Shown one piece after another: positions 45,786 to 57,785 of a DNA stretch of 64,000 nt. A model generated the notes under the pieces. It ran no database searches. It saw only the letters and a list, made by a program, of their open reading frames with translations, and was not told the origin of the DNA. The translations under genes and the position numbers were made by a program. Each line of letters begins with the position of its first letter. The first letter of the stretch is position 1. The DNA comes from Nicotiana tabacum (lineage: Eukaryota > Streptophyta > Magnoliopsida > Solanales > Solanaceae): positions 46,106,806 through 46,170,805 of the forward strand of contig NC_134095.1 of assembly GCF_000715075.1 (NCBI RefSeq), given 5' to 3'.

Positions 45786-47871
45786 ATTTAATTAAAAGGA
45801 TAATCTTAGCATGACTATAATTTTCTACTTTGTTCGTCTCTAAAAAAAAAAGAAATCCTAATTTATTAATCGAACAATGGAAGCTAGTAGGATACACGGC
45901 TAATAAAGAGTATCTCAAGCTTGACGAATTACAATTAAACATTAACTTACATTTAGAACTAACCCGTATGGTAAACAACAGAATAATGACTAAAAAAATT
46001 ATGATAGAACTTATTAAATCAATCCGACTACCAATTCGGCAAACTAGTCACGAACATGAAAACTTTTGTACAACTTTCGTCTGCATGCCAATTTGAGATA
46101 GCAATAACATAAGCACAAAACTAAAACTCGACAGATTTAAACAAGATCTTCAACATAACATGTATTCAAGCTCGGACACGATAGTAACCGATAGCAACTC
46201 AAACAAAGATTAGAAAAACGAACCTCTAATGATAAACATTGCTGGGGGTTTACAACTCATTCATCAAACCGAAATGGAGCCATAGTCAGCGAAATGAAGC
46301 AACGAGACCAACAAACTGGAACCTCACATCGGCACTCGAACGGACTTCAAACGGGAAACCATGGAAATAGTCATCACAGCTCAAACGGAATAGCTCGCGC
46401 TAGAAACTCGAACACGAACGGACTGAGCATGAACCATGGCTGCTACTGGTTTTTCCCGGTGTGTTACTGGACGTTCGTTACTTTTGAGGGCCAGGTTCGA
46501 TGGGGAGGCGGGTTGTGGCGTGAGGTTTGAGCTGGAGGTTTGGTGGTCGATAGGGCTGGACGACGAAGGGGCAGCGGGGAAGCTGGTGGCAGTGGTTTAT
46601 GGGTAGGGTTTTTTTCTGGTTTTGTTTGGACGCGAGGGAGTGGGCTACTGGGTTTTTTCGGCCAATTATGGGGGTCCGACGGGAAAGTGACGACTAGGGA
46701 GCATCGGGGAGATGGGACTATGGTTATGGGTTTTGTTGGTTCGGCAGGTGGTTGACGGGCAGCGATGGTGGTTTCACGATGGGAAGGTGATGGCGTTTTG
46801 GAGGTGGGTCACGATGGTTGCCGGATTTTGCTGGTTCAGCAGGTGGTCGTGGGCTGGCGGGTTGTTGATGGGAGTGGTGTTTGGTGGTGGTGTTTGGACG
46901 TGAGGGCGTGGGCTATTGGTTTTTTCCGGCCAGTTATGGGGGTTCGACGGGCAGTGACGAACGTGAGGGAGCTGGTAGCGTGGGGGGCTTGCTGGAAGGG
47001 TCGTTTGGTGGTGGTCGTTTGCTGGACTGTTTGGGGGTCGGACGAGATGGTTTCACGGAGGTGGACAGTAGGGTTTTGTTAGGTTTTTTCTATCTTCTTC
47101 AAAGAGTGAAGAAGATGAACAGTTCCTCCAATTCCAAAATTTTTTAAAGTCCGTCCCCCAAAATCCTTGGCTTGTCCGTGTATTTGGTACCCTTTGCCAA
47201 GAAAATGGACCCCACGTGTGTAGGGGTCCAAGATTTGTGTCCCCTATGCGCGGTGGGGTTCCCCGTGTACGGTGTTCCGTTCGTGTTCCCCACGCTTTTC
47301 CTCCTTGTGTGGTAGACTCGGATTATTATGGGCTAGGTCCAAAAATTAGGCCTAAAAACGGGTAGTTTGAACCCGAATATTATTCTTTTGCCCGGATCCG
47401 AGAATAAGAACACGACGTTGCTCAACTAATCCTATGTAAGCAAAATAACTACCAAAAGACTAATATTTAAAACAAAACTATATCTTTTTTTAAATATTTT
47501 TTCAAGATTAAAATAGCTACAAAATATTAATAAAACTATTTTTGTAATTTTCGTTTTTTAATATAAAGATAAAATATTAAGTAATATTTTTTGTATTTTT
47601 CAAAATTAAAATGACTACAAAACATTAATAGAACTATATTTTTTTGTAATTTTCGAATTTATATAAAGTACCAAAATAAAGTACATTTTTTGTATTTTTT
47701 CAAGTTTATGAGAAATACATAAACTAAAATTTATATATATTTTTTTTGTAATTTTTCTTTTGCGACGAAATAAAGTAAAAATAGTTAAAATGGCTATATT
47801 AGACCCAATTTCAAATATTCACGCTAAAAATATGAAAATTCTCGGGGAGGGTAAAAAATCACGTGTCTACA

Positions 47872-47884
47872 GCTGCCCCTCTTT
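47872..47884 (-). other. Ogre-2 polypurine tract A
   Basis: Element-sense AAAGAGGGGCAGC abuts the LTR start TGTAGACACGTG at 47871. An identical tract stands at 53353-53365. Confidence 0.8.
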
Positions 47885-48008
47885 GACTGGAAACACGAAG
47901 AGTTTTCCGACAAAGAACGACTAGACATGTTTTTGACCCGACCATTATTCGGAGGGACTACACTAAGGAAAGGAAGGGGATGTGACCGAGCCCTGGTATC
48001 TGAGCTAC

Positions 48009-48048
48009 CTACATATCCTTGGTTATACAGGAATCAGGCCACGTGTAG
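48009..48048 (-). other. Two-stem hairpin motif, copy 3 (next to polypurine tract A)
   Basis: Outer arms CTACA (48009-48013) and TGTAG (48044-48048): the usual G-C pair has become A-T on both sides. Inner arms TCCT (48016-48019) and AGGA (48029-48032), 9-nt loop, then unpaired ATCAGGCCACG. Confidence 0.65.
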
Positions 48049-48574
48049 TTCGGAGCTGAGAGAGATGGTAGAGTGTACCGAGGTGGAGAGCCGATCGAGT
48101 TGTCGTTTCGTTGAGGTTCCGGTCCGCGGTCCTGTCATTACATCAAAAATGAAAACTGCAAAAAGACTAACTAAGCCTATCAGTTACTAGTTACAAGGAT
48201 TCCTATCTGTAAGTCTTCTGAAACTTGGTCTTGAGTCTTGAATGGTGCTTCATACAGACTCTGGATTTGAACCTTGATACTTGCTAGTTGTAGGTGTCAG
48301 TTCTTGAGCAGACCACATTTGTTCTCCACTTCCGTATTTTTCTCTCTTTTTTTTTCTTTTTTTTTTTGACCAGCTTTTGTTGACCATCTCAGACTGTTGA
48401 CTCACATTCTTGAGGCGAGCTTCTGCTATTTATAACTTGGTTGAATGCTGGGGATTTTTGTTGTAGCCTACTGCTTCCCGGTGCTGGGGATTTTTATTGT
48501 TTCCTGCTGGGGATTCCTGTTGTAACCTTCTACCTTCCGGTGGGGTTACTGATTTCCAAAATCTGCAGTATAAG

Positions 48575-48785
48575 ACTTAAAAGTATTCCTCTTGTTATAT
48601 AGGTGGGCGCCTGAAACATGAAGTGTAAAGACTGAAAAGTATTCCTCTCGTTATACAGGTGGGCGCCTGGTAAGAAATTTAAACACTGAAACGTATTCCT
48701 CTCGTTATGCAGGTGGGCGCCTGACTTCAACACTTGTAATGAAAAGACTGAAATGTATGTCTCTCGTTATACAGGTGGGCGCCTG
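48575..48785. repeat. Minisatellite type 1 in copy A (about 4 units of about 60 bp)
   Basis: Units share GTATTCCTCTCGTTATACAG and GTGGGCGCCTG. They are related to the roughly 25-unit array of copy B (54045-55490). Confidence 0.75.
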
Positions 48786-48884
48786 GCTTTAGGAAAACTA
48801 AACATTGATAATTTTAAGAAAACTAAAAATGACTCTCTTTTTTTTCAAACGTTGTTTTTTTTTTCAAATTCAAACATTTTTTTT

Positions 48885-50118
48885 TGGTATCTTAGGAGAA
48901 AGATTCATCAGACAAGATTTTGATCCTAGGAGAAGGTTCATCAGACTAGGTCTCTATCTTAGGAGAAAAATTCGTCAGACTAAGATTTTGATCCTAGGAG
49001 AAGGTTTATCAGACTAGGTCTTTTTTTTTGTATCTTAGGAGAAAGATTCATCAGACTAAGATTTTGATACTAGGAGAAGGTTCATCAGACTAGGTCTCTA
49101 TCTTAGGAGAAAAATTCATCAGACTAAGATTTTGATCCTAGGAGAAGGTTCATCAGACTAGGTCTTTTTTTGGTATCTTAGGAGAAAGATTCATCAGACT
49201 AAGATTTGGATCCTAGGAGAAGGTTCATCAGACTAGGTCTCTATCTTAGGAGAAAAATTCGTCAGACTAAGATTTTGATCCTAGGAGAAGGTTCATCAGA
49301 CTAGGTCTTTTTTTTGTGTATCTTAGGAGAAAGATTCATCAGACTAAGATTTTGATCCTAGGAGAAGGTTCATCAGACTAGGTCTCTATCTTAGGAGAAA
49401 AATTTATCAGACTAAGATTTTGATCCTAGGAGAAGGTTCATCAGACTAGGTCTTTTTTTTGGTATCTTAGGAGAAAGATTCATCAGACTAAGATTTTGAT
49501 CCTAGGAGAAGGTTCGTCAGACTAGGTCTCTATCTTAGGAGAAAAATTCGTCAGACTAAGATTTTGATCCTAGGAGAAGGTTCATCAGACTAGGTCTTGT
49601 TTTTTTGGTATCTTAGGAGAAAGATTCATCAGACTAAGATTTTGATCCTAGGAGAAGGTTCATCAGACTAGGTCTCTATCTTAGGAGAAAAATTCGTCAG
49701 ACTAAGATTTTGATCCTAGGAGAAAGTTCATCAGACTAGGTCTTTTTTTGGTATCTTAGGAGAAAGATTCATCAGACTAAGATTTTGATCCTAGGAGAAG
49801 GTTCATCAGACTAGGTCTCTATCTTAGGAGAAAAATTAGTCAGACTAAGATTTTGATCCTAGGAGAAGGTTCATCAGACTAGGTCTTTTTTTTGGTATCT
49901 TAGGAGAAAGATTCATCAGACTAAGATTTTGATCCTAGGAGAAGGTTCATCAGACTAGGTCTTTTTTTTGGTATCTTAGGAGAAAGATTCATCAGACTAA
50001 GATTTTGATCCTAGGAGAAGGTTCATCAGACTAGGTCTTTTTTTTGGTATCTTAGGAGAAAGATTCATCAGACTAAGATTTTGATCCTAGGAGAAGGTTC
50101 ATCAGACTAGGTCTTTTT
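48885..50118. repeat. Minisatellite type 2 in copy A (about 17 units of about 70-75 bp)
   Basis: Core AGGAGAA(A/G)(G)TTCATCAGACTA. Two unit types alternate, one starting TTTTTTGGTATCTTAGG and one TCTCTATCTTAGGAG, so the period is about 145 bp for most of the array. The last three units are all of the first type. Copy B has one or two decayed units at 55531-55610. Confidence 0.85.
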
Positions 50119-50124
50119 TTTTTA

Positions 50125-50345
50125 ACAACTTAGGAGGAAATGCATCTCCTATGGGTAAAATAAACTTAGGAGGAAATGCGTCTCCTATGGGTAAAAACAA
50201 ACTTAGGAGGAAATGCATCTCCTATGGGTAAAAACTAAACTTAGGAGGAAATGCATCTCCTATGGGTAAAACTCTAATGATTTCAAACTAGGAAGTGCGT
50301 CTCCTATTAATGAAATCTTCGCTTAGGAAGTGTGTCTCCTATGCG
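50125..50345. repeat. Minisatellite type 3 in copy A (about 6 units of about 35 bp)
   Basis: Units share CTTAGGAGGAAATGCATCTC then CTATGGGTAAAA. The last two are shorter and decayed (TAGGAAGTGCGTCTCCTAT). Confidence 0.8.
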
Positions 50346-52350
50346 TGAACCATTTCCTTCTTCCTGAATTATTTACTTACCTGTGTTTCTTCCCTTGAAA
50401 CTGCGGGGGATTATTTTGATGGGATGTATTTTTACTTTCTTCCTTACCCACTCTGGATTGCCCAAAATTCTGTCGAGGATGCTTCTACATCTCGATGATC
50501 CACTGGGGATAACACTGCTGAGGATAACTCTGTTGAGTAAATATGTTATCTTACTCTTTCCAGAATTACTTCCCTTTAAGTAGGATGTTTCATTCCTCTG
50601 CAAACTACTTCCCTTTTTTATCTTTTTTTTTTATTATTCTTTTTTATTCTTTTTTTTATTATTCTTTTTTTTTATTATTATTCTTTTTTTTTATTCTTTT
50701 TTTTTGTTTTGTTTTTGCATAGCTTCTTCCTTCGAAGACTACCTCCCTTGAGAGTCGTTTTGCCTTTCCCCGAAAGGAACTGCTGAGGATACCGACTGCA
50801 ACAAACCTGTGTTGGACTCCTCGAAACTGCTAGGGATAACACTGTTGGAGAATTATTTACTTACCTGTTGGGGGGTAAAATGTTATCAGCTGGGGATAAC
50901 GCTGTCGAGGATAACACAGATGGGGGATTCTAATTCCTTTAGAACTAGTGCTTCACTCTTCGGAAGGCTGTTGGGAATGATGCTGGCCTCTTGCTTTTTC
51001 TGAGCTCAAGTTTCATCCCACTGCCGGGGAACAACTTCCTCCATTGAAACTTGTTATGTTGGGGGCAACACTGGTTCTAAGACCATTTCCCTTGAGATTG
51101 GTGTTATCCTTATTTTCCCCCGAATGGGTACCTGACTTCCAGAAAATTTTCTAAATGAAAAGAAAATTTTCTGCCCCAGTTTGATAATATCCCTTGTGGC
51201 ATGCAGTTCTGGCATCAATGCCATTTCCGTTACCTGCTTCAAATCAAAAAAAAAAATTTAGTTTAAAACGTGGTGGTTGGTTGTGATACTCCTACTGGGA
51301 TGACTTTTCCCTTTCTCCTTCCTCGCTCTGCGTTCAACAACTTGTTGGGGATGATATTATTTGTTGGGGATAATCCCTTCCTGCTGGGGATATCCCTCTT
51401 CTTTTGTGGCATAGCTCGGAAACTGGCATTTCCCCGACCTTTTAGTCTAGTATGAATTTCCCAAATCCTGCTCACGGTTTCCTTGCTTTGTTCACGGGCC
51501 TTTTGCTGGGGATATATATTTTTGACACTGGCCTCGCGCTTGTTCCTCGCTGACTATACCACTTGGATGTACTAGTCAGATCTTATCTTGCATAATCGGG
51601 AAGCTGATGGCATATTTTGAAGTAAATTCTTACTTGTTCTGACCAAACAGACTCTATTGGGGAATTTTTCTATGAAAGGAAAAAGAACAGAATAAAGGGA
51701 CAAAGGAAAAAGGTGACTCTTTAACAAAAGAAACTATAAATAAAAACCTATCAAACGCAGATACCGACTCTAATGGTCATGACACACACATGGGGCCTAT
51801 CCTCCGCTGTTAATCATCTTTCAAGATCTTCAATTTTCAATTCCCCATCTGATCCTCAATCTTATTCGACTTGTAGTGCCCGAAGGGTTTTCACTATCAA
51901 GCCTCTCTCATTTTGGTTTTTCTCTCAACTTTCATCGTCTTATGGTGCCTGTGAAGGTTTTCACCAATAAGACTCTCTCATTTGTATCACTTTCCAGCTG
52001 GGGATTTGGAGTGTCGCTGGTATGACTCTTTCTGCTGGAGATTAGAGTCCTTTCTGCTGTGGAACAGAATGTTATGTTCACCGGTAAGACTCTCATTTGT
52101 CTGACTTGGCATCTTTTGAAGACTGGTCAGAAGGTCTTTCTTTGGGCCGTAATGTTGGTTTTGGATAGGGATAGAAAAAAAAAGGTATTAAAGGCTCAAA
52201 AAAATGCATTAATTTTGGGTTATTAGTTACAACCTTCGGAATTAGATTTATTTACAACAAACGCAACCTCTGCCCCAGTTTCTTGCTTGGGGATATTTTA
52301 ATTAAATTTTTTTTTTCATTTTTCAAAACTATGACCGAGCCGTGAAGCGC

Positions 52351-52386
52351 CTGCGTATCCTCTTTGAGGAATCAGGTCAAACGTAG
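52351..52386 (-). other. Two-stem hairpin motif, copy 4 (distal end of 3' UTR copy A)
   Basis: Outer arms CTGCGT (52351-52356) and ACGTAG (52381-52386), with one mismatch. Inner arms TCCTC (52358-52362) and GAGGA (52366-52370), 3-nt loop, then ATCAGGTCAA. Confidence 0.65.
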
Positions 52387-52554
52387 TTCCCAATTCCTCT
52401 GTTTTCATTTGACTTTCCTTTGTTTTTTTTTGTTTTCTTTTGTTATCATTTTTCTTTTCTTTTCTTTTTTTCGTTTTGTTGTTTTCTTTCTTTCTTTTTT
52501 TCTTCGTTGCTACTGATTCCGAACGAGGGGTATGAAAGAAAATAAATAATGCTC

Positions 52555-53352
52555 CTTGTTTGAGAAAGCGAAGCAGCAGCGTGGTGGCTGGGAGTGGTCA
52601 ACATGGAGCTGCTGGTGTTTTTAGAAGAAGAAGAAGGAGGGCAACAGGTGGTCGTGGGGATGAAGGTGATGAAGGGGTGGTTGGTGTAAGCAGCCATGGC
52701 TGCTAGGGCTTGGAGTAGGAGGAGAAAGAGAGGAAGAAGAAGAGGGGGGGTAGCTTTAGCATTTTTAGGGTTTGTTCAAGAATGAAAATAGAAAGGGTGG
52801 GGTGTGGTTTTGGGTTATGGACTGGGTCGACCCGGTTTGAAATAAACTGGGTCGTAGGGGAAGGTTGGGTATCCTTGGGCTTGTGGTTTAAAATTGAGGA
52901 AGAGGCCCAATTCGATTTTCGTCTATTTTTTGTTCTCTTTTCTTACACTTATTTGATAAAACTAAAATGTATGAAATTAAATTATAAAAATCAAAATTAT
53001 CTTAAAATACTAATTACCTTCTAATAATAATTATCACCAAAAATTAAACATCAATAAAATAAAATCACACAATTTGGACATTAAATGCTAAAAATGCAAA
53101 AGATGCCTATTTTTATGGTTTTTTTTCATTTTGTAAACAAACTATATTAAATATAAAAAATGCAAATGTGACATATTTTTTATTTTTATTTTTTATTATT
53201 AATTTATCAAATAAACATACACTGACAAAAAAAAAATGAAAACAATACAAATAACACAAAATTCACAACAATTGCAAACAATTAAAACTGTTTTATTTTT
53301 GGAATTTTTCGGGAGTAATTCTCATATATAGAGCAAAAATCACGTGCTTACA
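52555..53352 (-). repeat. Truncated Ogre LTR (about 0.8 kb of the 5' end in element sense)
   Basis: It ends AAAATCACGTGCTTACA at 53352, like the LTR end at 12380, and is followed by a polypurine tract. The left boundary is where copy A stops matching copy B (about 52554). The remaining 2-3 kb of LTR are missing. By its terminal sequence it resembles Ogre-1's LTR more than the LTR ending at 47871. Confidence 0.7.
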
Positions 53353-53365
53353 GCTGCCCCTCTTT
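53353..53365 (-). other. Ogre-2 polypurine tract B
   Basis: Element-sense AAAGAGGGGCAGC next to TGTAAGCACGTG, identical to tract A. Confidence 0.8.
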
Positions 53366-53486
53366 GCCCGAAGACACGAAGGGTTTTCGTGCAAAGATAA
53401 AGTGAGCGATTTTTGCCCATCCGAGTACTCCGTGTGAAGCATTTTTTTGAAAAAAAGTTTAACCGAACCTTTGCTTCAAAGGTTTC

Positions 53487-53525
53487 CTACATATCCCTGG
53501 CTAAAAGGGAATCAGGTTAATGTAG
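53487..53525 (-). other. Two-stem hairpin motif, copy 5 (near polypurine tract B)
   Basis: Outer arms CTACA (53487-53491) and TGTAG (53521-53525). Inner arms TCCCT (53494-53498) and AGGGA (53506-53510), 7-nt loop, then ATCAGGTTAA. Confidence 0.7.
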
Positions 53526-54044
53526 TTCAGGAAGTTTTGGTAGCTGGGACTACCGTGGGACTGCAATGTTGCTGCTGTTGCATGCTACTTTTACTGTTTG
53601 CTGACCTCCTTATTACACCATGCTTAAAAGAAAAATCAAGAGGCTAGACTACGGATTACAAGATCTCATCTATCTTCCATTTGTTCTTGATGCCTTGCTT
53701 TCTTGTCGGCTTGCGTCGATTCCGGTGCTTCTTTCTTCCGAGAACTGACGGGGGTGACACCGACCTTTTGCTACTCTGAATACCAATTCTCACTGTCTGG
53801 TTTGGTCCACTGGAGATATGGCTTTCTTCATTTAGGCTTTGTTATGCTGGGCATAATTCAATGTTCACAGGCCACTTCTTTCAAGATGCGTCTTTTCTCC
53901 CTTTTGACTCATGCGCTTGATTTTACGCTGGGATCTTTTGTTGCAACCTTCCGCTTTCCGGTGCTGAGGATTTTTATTGTTTCCCGCTGGGGATTCCTGT
54001 TGGATTTTTCTGCTTTACTGATCTGCAATGTATTCCTCTATTAT

Positions 54045-55495
54045 ATGGGTGGGCTCCCAACTTCAACCAACAACTTTGAAAATAAATTCGCCATTCCTCT
54101 CTTCAGGCGGGCTCTTGACTTCATCAACAACTTTGAAAAATAAAACGCCTTTCCTTTCTTCAGGCGGGCTCCTGACCTCAACAATAACATTGAAAATAAA
54201 GCGTCATTCCTTTCTTCAGGCGGGCTCCTGACTTCAACAACAATTTTGAAAATAAAAATGCCATTCCTTTCTTTAGGCTGGCGAGATTTCAAAAATAAAA
54301 CGCCTTTCCTCTCTTCAGGCGGGCTCCTGACCTCAACAACAACTTTGAAAATAATATGTCATTCCTCTCTTCAGGTGGGCTCCTGATTTTAACAACTGTT
54401 AAAAATAAAATGTCATTCTGTTCTTCAGGGGGGCTCCTGACCTCATAAACAACTTTGAAAATAAATCGCCATTCCTTTCTTCAGGCAGGCTCCTGACCTC
54501 AACAACAACTTTGAAAATAAAATGTCATTCCTTTCTTCAGGCTGGCGAGATTTCAACAACTTTTTTAAAAAAAAAAACGCCTTTCCTCTCTTTAGGCGGG
54601 CTCCTGACTTCATCGACAACTTTGAAAATAAAAAGTCATTCCTTTCTTTAGGCTGGCGAGATTTCAACAACTTTGAAAATAAAATGTCATTCCTCTCTTC
54701 AGGCTGGCGTGATTTCAACAACTTTTAAAAATAAAATGTTATTTTGTTCTTCAGGGGGGCTCCTGACCTCATAAAAAACTTTGAAAATAAATCGCCATTC
54801 CTTTCTTCAGGCGGGCTCCTGACTTAAACAACTTTGAAAATAAAATCCTATTTGAGGGCAGATGAACCCAAAATATCCTATTTGAGGGCGGATGAACCCA
54901 ACATATCCTATTTTGAGGGCGGATGAACCCAATTTCTTCAACTTAAATGTAAAGACTGAAATGTATTCCAACTTCAAAACTTGAAATTTAAATTGTCATT
55001 CTACAGGTGGGCTCCTGACTTCTTTAACTTAAACCTCCGTTCTACAGGCGGGCTCCTGACTTCAACAATTTCTTAAATTTTAACACCTCCATTCTCCAGG
55101 CGGGCTCCTGACTTCAACAACTTTGAAAATAAAATGCCATTCCTTTCTTTAGGTTGGCGAGATTTCAACAACTTTTAAAAATAAAACGCCTTTCCTCTCT
55201 TCAGGCGGGCTCCTGACTTCAACGACAACTTTGAAAAATAAAACGTCTTTCCTCTCTTCAGGTGAGCTCCTGACTTTAACAATTTCTCAGATTTTAACAC
55301 CTCCATTCTCCAGGCGGGTTCCTGACTTCTTCAACTTCTCAGATTTTAACACCTCCATTCTCCAGGCGGGTTCCTGACTTCTTCAACTTTTCAAAATATA
55401 TTCAGCCTCCATTCTCTAGGCGGGCTCCTGACTTCAACAACTTCCTCAAAATTTTAACACCTCCATTCTCCAGGCGGGCTCCTGACTTCAACTCT
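54045..55495. repeat. Minisatellite type 1 in copy B (about 25 units of about 50-60 bp)
   Basis: Units share CTTCAGGCGGGCTCCTGAC, CTTCAACAACTTTGAAAATA and AAACGCCTTTCCTC-type spacers. A variant GGCTGGCGAGATTTC recurs four or five times. A separate run of three units CCTATTTGAGGGCGGATGAA interrupts it at 54843-54932. Confidence 0.85.
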
Positions 55496-57432
55496 AATAT
55501 TTTTAAAAATAAATCAAGCTCCTTTCGAGCTTTGGAGAAAGATTCATCGACTAAGATTTGATATCTCAGGAGAAAATTTCATCAGACTAGGACTTTTATC
55601 TTAGGAGGAAAATGTAAAGATCAAAGGTTTGAGAAACTTACCTTTGTAATTCCTTCTTTCCTTTTATTTTTCCCTTGCGCTGCTTTGTTCCTATTTCAAC
55701 TCTCAAGCAAAGAAAATTTTATCATTTTTTTTAAAAAAAATGGTAGCCGATTTGTGGCCTTGTTAGGAATGGTTATCTCCTTTAAAAGCTCGTGTTGTCT
55801 TTCCCCGAGACTGTTGGGGATAACACTGCTGGGGGATTATTTACTTACCTGTTGGAGAATAATATTATTGGGGAGTCTCCTTTCTTCCCCTTTTCTCCAA
55901 AGCTACTTCCTTCAAAACTTTTCTCTCTCAACATTGTTGGGGATAAAATGTTATCAGCCGGGGATAACGCTGTTGAGGATAACACTGCTGAGAGATTTTG
56001 ATTCCTTCAAAACTAGGGCTTCACTCTTCTGAAGGCTGCTGGGAATGATACTGGCCTTTTGCTTTTTCGGAGCACAAGTTTCATCCTTTTGTTCTGTCCG
56101 CTGGGGAACAACTTCCTTTATTAAAACTTGTTATGCTGGGGGTAAAACTAGTTCAAAGACCACTTCCCTTGAGACTGGTGCTATCTTTATTCTTCCCCGA
56201 ATGGGTATCTGACTTCCAGAAAATCTTCTAAATGAAAGGAAAATTTTCTGCCCCAGTTTGACAATCTCCCTTGTGGCATGCCTTTCCGCCATCAATGTCA
56301 TTTCCTTTTAAGATTTGACTGTGGTGGTTGGTTGTGATACTCCTACTGGGGATGGCTTTTCCTTTTCTCCTTCCCTGCTCTGCGTTCCAAAAACTTGCTG
56401 GGGACGATATTATTTGCTGGGAATGATTCCTTTCTGCAGGGGATATCCCTCTTCTTTTGTGGCATAGTTCGGAAACTGTCATTTTCCCGACCTTTTAGTC
56501 TCATATGAATTTACCAAATTATGCATATTGCTCTTCTTGATTTGTCCACAGGCCTTGGCCTTGAGGTTTATAACCTTTGATTTCAGCAAGGGTATCCCTC
56601 TTGACACTCGTCAATCCTTTTGTCAATTCCCTTTTGCTGGAGAAATCTTTCTTGACACTGGCCTCGCGCTTGTTCCTTGCTGACTATACAACTTGGATGT
56701 ACTAGTCAGATCTCATCTTGCATAATTAAAAAGCTGATGGTAGATTTTGAAGTCATTTCTCACTTGTTCTGACCAAACAGACTCTACTAGGGAATTTTTC
56801 TATGAAAGGAGAAAGATAAACAAAAAGGGAACCGAATAAAAGGCAAAGAAAAAAGATGACTCTTTAACAAGAGAAACTATAAATAAAAACCTATCAAACG
56901 CAGATACCGACTCTAATGGTCATTACATGCGCATGTGGCCTATCCTCTGCCGTCAATCGTCTTTCAAGATCTTCGCTTGGCGATTCCCCATCTGATTCTC
57001 AATCTTATTCGACTTGTAGTGCCAGAAGGGTTTTCACTATCAAGCCTCTCTCATTTTGGTTTTTCTCTCAGCTTTCATCGCCTTATGGTGTCCGTGAAGA
57101 TTTTCACCGATAAGACTCTCTCATTTGTATCACTTTCCAGCTGGGGATTTGGAGTGTTTCCAATATGACTCTCTCTGCTAGGGACTAGAGTCCTTTCTGC
57201 TGTGGAACAGAGTGTTATGTTCACCGGTAAGACTCTCATTTGTCTGACTTGGTATCTTTTAAAGACTGATCAGAAGGTCTTTCTTTGGACCGTAATGTGG
57301 GTTTTTGGATAGGCTAGAAAGAAAGGGTATTAAAGGCTCAAAAATAAATCAATTTGGGGTTCAAAATTACAACCTTCGGAACCATATATGTTTACAACAA
57401 GCGCAACCCTTGCCCCAGTTTCTTGCTTGGGG

Positions 57433-57464
<32 letters not shown>

Positions 57465-57531
57465 ACTATGCACATTATGCACATTATTTTTTTTATTACA
57501 CCATGTACACTGTGACCGAGCCGTGAGGCGC

Positions 57532-57567
57532 CTACGTATCCTCTTTGAGGAATCAGGTCAAACGTAG
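57532..57567 (-). other. Two-stem hairpin motif, copy 6 (distal end of 3' UTR copy B)
   Basis: Outer arms CTACGT (57532-57537) and ACGTAG (57562-57567), perfect. Inner arms TCCTC (57539-57543) and GAGGA (57547-57551), 3-nt loop, then ATCAGGTCAA. Confidence 0.75.
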
Positions 57568-57785
57568 TTCCCAATTCCTTTGTTTTCTTCTGACTTTCTT
57601 TTTTTTTGTTATCATTTTTCTTTTCTTCTTTTTTTTTTCATTTTTCTTTTGTCGTTTTGTTGATTTTTTTTTCTTTTTCTTTTCGTGTTTTTTTTTCTTT
57701 TTCTTTTCTTATCTTTTTATGTTTGTATTTCTACTCTTTGCTACTGATTCCGAAGGAGGGGTATGAAGGAAAACAAATAAGGCTC

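Larger units (their letters stand above)
44830..47871 (-). repeat. Ogre-2 3' LTR (3.04 kb)
   Basis: It starts TGTCACACCTCC and ends CACGTGTCTACA on the plus strand. The first 300 bp match 8226 and 62379. It contains an internal duplication of about 300 bp (45185-45480 and 45490-45785) and a G-rich part (46430-47080) with shadow frames. The primer-site mimic is at 44918-44928. Confidence 0.8.
47885..52554 (-). other. Ogre-2 3' UTR, copy A
   Basis: About 4.7 kb without coding signal, collinear with copy B (53366-57785). Shared blocks include ATACCGACTCTAATGGTCAT (51757 and 56903), GCTGGGGATTTGGAGTGT (52000 and 57140) and TACTGATTCCGAA (52511 and 57742). It carries hairpins 3 and 4 and three kinds of minisatellite. 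A T-rich tract lies at 50610-50715. Confidence 0.75.
53366..57785 (-). other. Ogre-2 3' UTR, copy B
   Basis: About 4.4 kb without coding signal, collinear with copy A. It carries hairpins 5 and 6, the large type-1 minisatellite, a small (ATT)n run at about 57434-57463 and a T-rich tract (57595-57720). Confidence 0.75.

Noticed and set aside
46294..47147. G/W/V-rich open frames in the Ogre-2 LTR
   Set aside because: Composition effect of a G-rich LTR segment; overlapping frames, no domain.
48885..50118. Array of regularly spaced repeats resembling a CRISPR
   Set aside because: Spacers are not unique and the units are whole-length similar. It is a eukaryotic minisatellite in a retrotransposon 3' UTR with no cas genes near.
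54041..54728. Open frames with repeated SRQPEERNDILFS
   Set aside because: They arise from the type 1 minisatellite being near a multiple of three in length. They are on both strands and show no gene features.
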